Source: DATLBY01 sp035526665
GTDB lineage: Bacteria; Acidobacteriota; Terriglobia; Bryobacterales; Bryobacteraceae
NCBI GenBank assembly: GCA_035526665.1
Contig: DATLBY010000161.1
Coordinates: 1-25,713, forward strand
Length of the DNA stretch: 25,713 bases
Reading direction: 5' to 3'
Shown piece by piece: positions 23,270 through 25,713 of the stretch. The notes beneath the pieces are model-generated. The model was given only the letters and a program-made list of their open reading frames with translations, did no database searches and was not told the origin of the DNA. The position numbers were made by a program, and so were the translations under genes. The stretch's first letter is position 1. Each line of letters starts with the position of its first letter.

Positions 23270-23869
23270 ATGAAACCTGAAACCGCTCCCGCCCCTCAGA
23301 ATTTCAAATCAGTGAAGGAAGTTGAAGGCCAGGCCAAGAGCCGCATGGACAAGGTTGTCGCGGACCTGCAACATGAAATGCTGAACATCCGCACCGGCCG
23401 CGCCTCAGTGAATCTTTTCGATCACATTACGGTGGATTATTTCGGATCTCCGACGCCGATCAATCAGGTGGCGACTCTCCATGTGCCCGAGCCGTTCATG
23501 ATTACGATTTCACCCTGGGATGCGTCCCAGATCAGCATGATCGAGAAGGCTATTAGAAATTCCGATCTAGGTCTCAACCCTGGAAACGACGGAAAGCTTA
23601 TCCGCGTTCCCATTCCCCAGCTCACCGAGGAGCGCCGGAAAGATTTCGTTAAGAAGCTGCACCATGTGGCTGAAGGCCATCGCGTGAGCCTGCGCAACAT
23701 CCGCCGGGATGCGAATGAGGCCGTGAAAAAGCTGCTGAAGGACAAACTCATCAGTGAGGACGAAGAGCGGCGCGCCCTGGAAGAGATTCAAAAGCTCACC
23801 GATGGCTATATCCAGAAGCTGGACCAAGGCGTTAAGGCCAAGGAAAAAGACATTCTGGAAGTGAAGTAG
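23270..23869 (+). CDS. frr: ribosome recycling factor
   Basis: This is a 199-residue protein beginning with an ATG 2 nt after the pyrH stop, so the two are translationally coupled. Compared with the usual 185 residues it has a short N-terminal extension (MKPETAPAPQNFKS). Conserved segments include LNIRTGRASVNLFDHITVDY, NQVATLHVPEPFMITISPWD, the SDLGLNPGNDGKLIRVPIPQ stretch and LTEERRKDFVKKLHHVAEGH. With EF-G it splits the post-termination ribosome. It completes the conserved rpsB-tsf-pyrH-frr order. Confidence 0.97.
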   Translation: MKPETAPAPQNFKSVKEVEGQAKSRMDKVVADLQHEMLNIRTGRASVNLFDHITVDYFGSPTPINQVATLHVPEPFMITISPWDASQISMIEKAIRNSDLGLNPGNDGKLIRVPIPQLTEERRKDFVKKLHHVAEGHRVSLRNIRRDANEAVKKLLKDKLISEDEERRALEEIQKLTDGYIQKLDQGVKAKEKDILEVK

Positions 23870-23882
23870 CACGGCGGCGCAC

Positions 23883-24917
23883 ATGCGGCTTCTCTCCATC
23901 TTTCTGCTGGCGCTCAGCCTGACGGCGGCCGAACGGAAGGCTATCTTTCCTCCCGGAGTAAAGCCGGTGGGTCCGTACAGCCCCGGCATCCTGGCCGGAG
24001 ATTATCTGTATGTTTCCGGGCAGGGTGCGCGCGACGCCTCGGGTCAACTGCCGGACGGCATCGCGGCGCAGACAGAGCAGTGCGTAAAGAACATCCAGAC
24101 CATTGTCGAGGCTGCCGGTCTCACGCTGGAGCACGTCGTTTACACCCAGGCCTACCTCTCCGACATGGCGAATTACGACGCGTTCAACGGCGTCTATATG
24201 CGCCACTTCGGCAAGGCTGCTCCCGCCCGCAGTCTTACCGGCGTAACCCGCATGCCGACGGATACTCCGGTGGAGATCAGCGCTGTTGCGGTCCGCGACC
24301 TCAGCCAGCGAAAAGCGATGCCGGCTATCGCAAATCTCGCCGTCCTTACCGCGGACCGGCTGTTCGTCTCCGGCATCCTGGGGAAGGATGCGGATACCAA
24401 TAAGCTGCCGGCCGATCCGCGCAAACAAGTGGAAATGGCGCTGAGCCGCGTGTTGGCGACGGTAAAGGCATGCCGATTGAAGGCTGGAGACGTAAAGGCC
24501 GCCACCGTCTACGTCACCCCGCAAATTGGACCCCCTATCGCGCAGGAGATGGTCCAGAAGCAGATGAAAGGTGCCTCCGTGACAGTTGTTCCCGTGAATG
24601 TACTGCCGCTGGGCGCGAATGTCGAAATCACCGCCATTGCAGCCACGCGGCCGCTGGATACTGTGTACCTGGCAGGCAGGACGGGCGCGACCGCCGCGAT
24701 TCTCGAGGAGTTGAAGGCAAAGCTGACTGCAGCCGGCATGTCCGCGGACAACGTGGTAGCGGCCAATGTCTACATTGACGACATCAATCAATTTGCCGCC
24801 ATGAACTCGGTCTACGCTGGTTTCTTCTCCTCCAATCCGCCGACGCGCACCACGGTACAGCCGACGCCGGTAGCTGCCGGCAAGCAGAACACAATTTCGC
24901 TTATCGCGGTGAAGTAG
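23883..24917 (+). CDS. exported protein with three tandem RidA-like (YjgF/YER057c/UK114) domains
   Basis: This is a 344-residue protein with a signal peptide (MRLLSIFLLALSLTAA). Domain 1 (about 18-138) is a full RidA domain: PVGPYSPGI with Tyr32, the VTRMPTDTPVEISAVAV block with the reactive-site Arg123 and Glu131. Domain 2 (about 145-255) keeps the fold but replaces the arginine position by Val240 (VNVLPLGANVEI). Domain 3 (about 258-344) keeps the scaffold (VYLAGRTG, VVAANVYIDDINQFAAMNSV) but also lacks the arginine and glutamate. RidA enzymes are trimers that hydrolyse reactive imines and enamines, with active sites between subunits, so this looks like a single-chain pseudotrimer with at most one intact set of residues. 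It lies 13 bp after frr and converges with the deacylase gene, overlapping it by 17 nt. Confidence 0.88.
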   Translation: MRLLSIFLLALSLTAAERKAIFPPGVKPVGPYSPGILAGDYLYVSGQGARDASGQLPDGIAAQTEQCVKNIQTIVEAAGLTLEHVVYTQAYLSDMANYDAFNGVYMRHFGKAAPARSLTGVTRMPTDTPVEISAVAVRDLSQRKAMPAIANLAVLTADRLFVSGILGKDADTNKLPADPRKQVEMALSRVLATVKACRLKAGDVKAATVYVTPQIGPPIAQEMVQKQMKGASVTVVPVNVLPLGANVEITAIAATRPLDTVYLAGRTGATAAILEELKAKLTAAGMSADNVVAANVYIDDINQFAAMNSVYAGFFSSNPPTRTTVQPTPVAAGKQNTISLIAVK

Positions 24918-25713
24918 CGGCCGGGCCGGCCAATACCCTGCCCGGCCGTTCGCCCGTCATCTTCTGCTTCCACAAAACAGGACGCCCATTCACCAGGACA
25001 GTATGGAAGCCGGCGGCGTATTGGTGGGGCTGCTCAAAGGTGGCGCGATCCACTACCCGGTCCGCATCGAACAACACGATGTCGGCCTTCATGCCAACCA
25101 GTAACATTCCACGATCCCGCAGCCGCAGCCGGGCGGCCGGAAGCGAGGACATTTTTCGCACCGCGTCTTCCAGCGTAAGCACTTTGCGCTCGCGCACGTA
25201 GCGGCCCAGAACGCGGGCGAAGGTTCCGTAATTGCGGGGATGCGGAGCGCCATTGCCGGGCGACTCAATACCGCCATCGGAAGCGATCATGGTGTTGCGA
25301 TAGACCAGGATGCGCTCCACGTCCTCTTCCGCGATCGCGTGGTAGATTGCCGAGCACCCGCCCTTCTGTTGCAGAGTAATTGCCGTCTCGGCAGCGTTCT
25401 CCACCGTCGGCTCCATTCCCTGCCCGACGGCGATCTCCGCCAGATTTTTGCCGGCCAGCCTCGAATCGAACCCGCAGCCGGCCATCACGACATTTTTTGG
25501 ATTGCCTCCGCCGCGGTTCTCCAAAATGTTTTTGACGATGGCGGCCTTGATCCGGGCGCGTTGTTCCGGAGCCCCGAGGCGTTCCAGCAGCGCCTTCGGC
25601 CCGCCCTCCAGAGACCATTGTGGAAACAGCGCGGCGGTGCCTGTACTGGACGCGGTGTACGGGTACTGGTCGATGGTGACGTCCACGCCGCGCGCGCGCG
25701 CCTCGTCAATCAG
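24901..25713 (-). CDS. D-aminoacylase/N-acyl-D-amino-acid deacylase-type amidohydrolase (5' part missing)
   Basis: The frame is open to the right edge, giving 271 codons of the C-terminal part. The amidohydrolase landmarks are VDVTIDQYPYTASSTGTAAL near the visible N-terminus, MIASDGGIESPGNG with the metal-binding aspartate, HPRNYGTFARVLGRYVRERK, the RKMSSLPAARLRLRDRGMLL helix, and VGMKADIVLFDADRV. These match the urease-superfamily D-aminoacylase/dihydroorotase-like group, which removes acyl groups from D-amino acids or related compounds. The N-terminal metal-binding HxH is outside the window, so the signal peptide and exact subfamily cannot be judged. Its stop overlaps the end of the triple-RidA gene by 17 nt. 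Confidence 0.92.
   Translation of the reverse strand: MIDEARARGVDVTIDQYPYTASSTGTAALFPQWSLEGGPKALLERLGAPEQRARIKAAIVKNILENRGGGNPKNVVMAGCGFDSRLAGKNLAEIAVGQGMEPTVENAAETAITLQQKGGCSAIYHAIAEEDVERILVYRNTMIASDGGIESPGNGAPHPRNYGTFARVLGRYVRERKVLTLEDAVRKMSSLPAARLRLRDRGMLLVGMKADIVLFDADRVVDRATFEQPHQYAAGFHTVLVNGRPVLWKQKMTGERPGRVLAGPAATSPR

Noticed and set aside
23832..24791. A 319-codon open frame antisense to the RidA-like gene
   Set aside because: It has no recognisable domain, is His- and Arg-rich, and lies opposite a well-supported gene.
25687..25702. Alternating CG tract near the right edge
   Set aside because: It falls inside the deacylase coding frame (Glu-Ala-Arg-Ala-Arg-Gly) and is explained by codon choice.

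Overview
The window looks like chromosomal DNA of an acidobacterium of the Solibacter/Bryobacter type. This is inferred from gene content: a secreted NHL-repeat protein with the C-terminal domain known from Solibacter (TIGR03437-like), a paired DUF1501 and PSCyt/DUF1549/DUF1553 module with its own c-type heme motifs, a Tat-exported Gfo/Idh/MocA oxidoreductase, a PEP-CTERM protein, and high GC throughout. No tRNA, rRNA, CRISPR array, insertion sequence or phage gene was seen.

Layout. (1) Bases 1-7435, minus strand: a probable operon transcribed in the order Gfo/Idh/MocA oxidoreductase, SDR dehydrogenase, HEAT-repeat/SEC-C protein, YbjQ-like protein, cytochrome-type PSCyt1-DUF1549-DUF1553 protein, and DUF1501 protein. 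The last gene runs off the left edge. Gaps are 2-30 bp, except about 106 bp after the oxidoreductase. (2) Bases 7542-9926: a DinB-family gene with a promoter almost touching its start codon, convergent with the NHL-repeat protein and separated from it by a perfect 16-bp palindrome. (3) Bases 10030-15130: a large membrane Ser/Thr kinase with an N-terminal propeller and Y_Y_Y sensor, whose 3' end overlaps a convergent ECF sigma factor gene by 82 nt, then a DnaC-like ATPase and an orphan biotin-carrier protein. (4) Bases 15189-19300: a DUF58 protein, a TonB-dependent receptor overlapping it by 134 nt, a PEP-CTERM secreted protein with a structured leader, and a small zinc-ribbon protein. (5) Bases 19301-19824: a gene-free stretch with a 21-bp direct repeat and several inverted repeats. 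(6) Bases 19825-23869: a translation cluster with a strong consensus-like promoter, rplM-rpsI, a rho-independent terminator, then rpsB-tsf-pyrH-frr with hairpins before rpsB and between rpsB and tsf. (7) Bases 23883-25713: an exported protein made of three tandem RidA-like domains, convergent with a D-aminoacylase-type amidohydrolase that runs off the right edge.

How the genes work together. The translation block supplies ribosomal proteins L13, S9 and S2, elongation factor Ts, UMP kinase and ribosome recycling factor in a widely conserved order. The left-hand operon appears to combine exported redox or heme proteins with two NAD(P)-type dehydrogenases; its substrate cannot be read from sequence. 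The kinase and ECF sigma pair may be a signalling unit, but this rests only on proximity. The most unusual items are the single-chain triple RidA protein, the sensor-kinase domain architecture, the kinase/sigma antisense overlap, and the RNA-structure candidates around rpsB.
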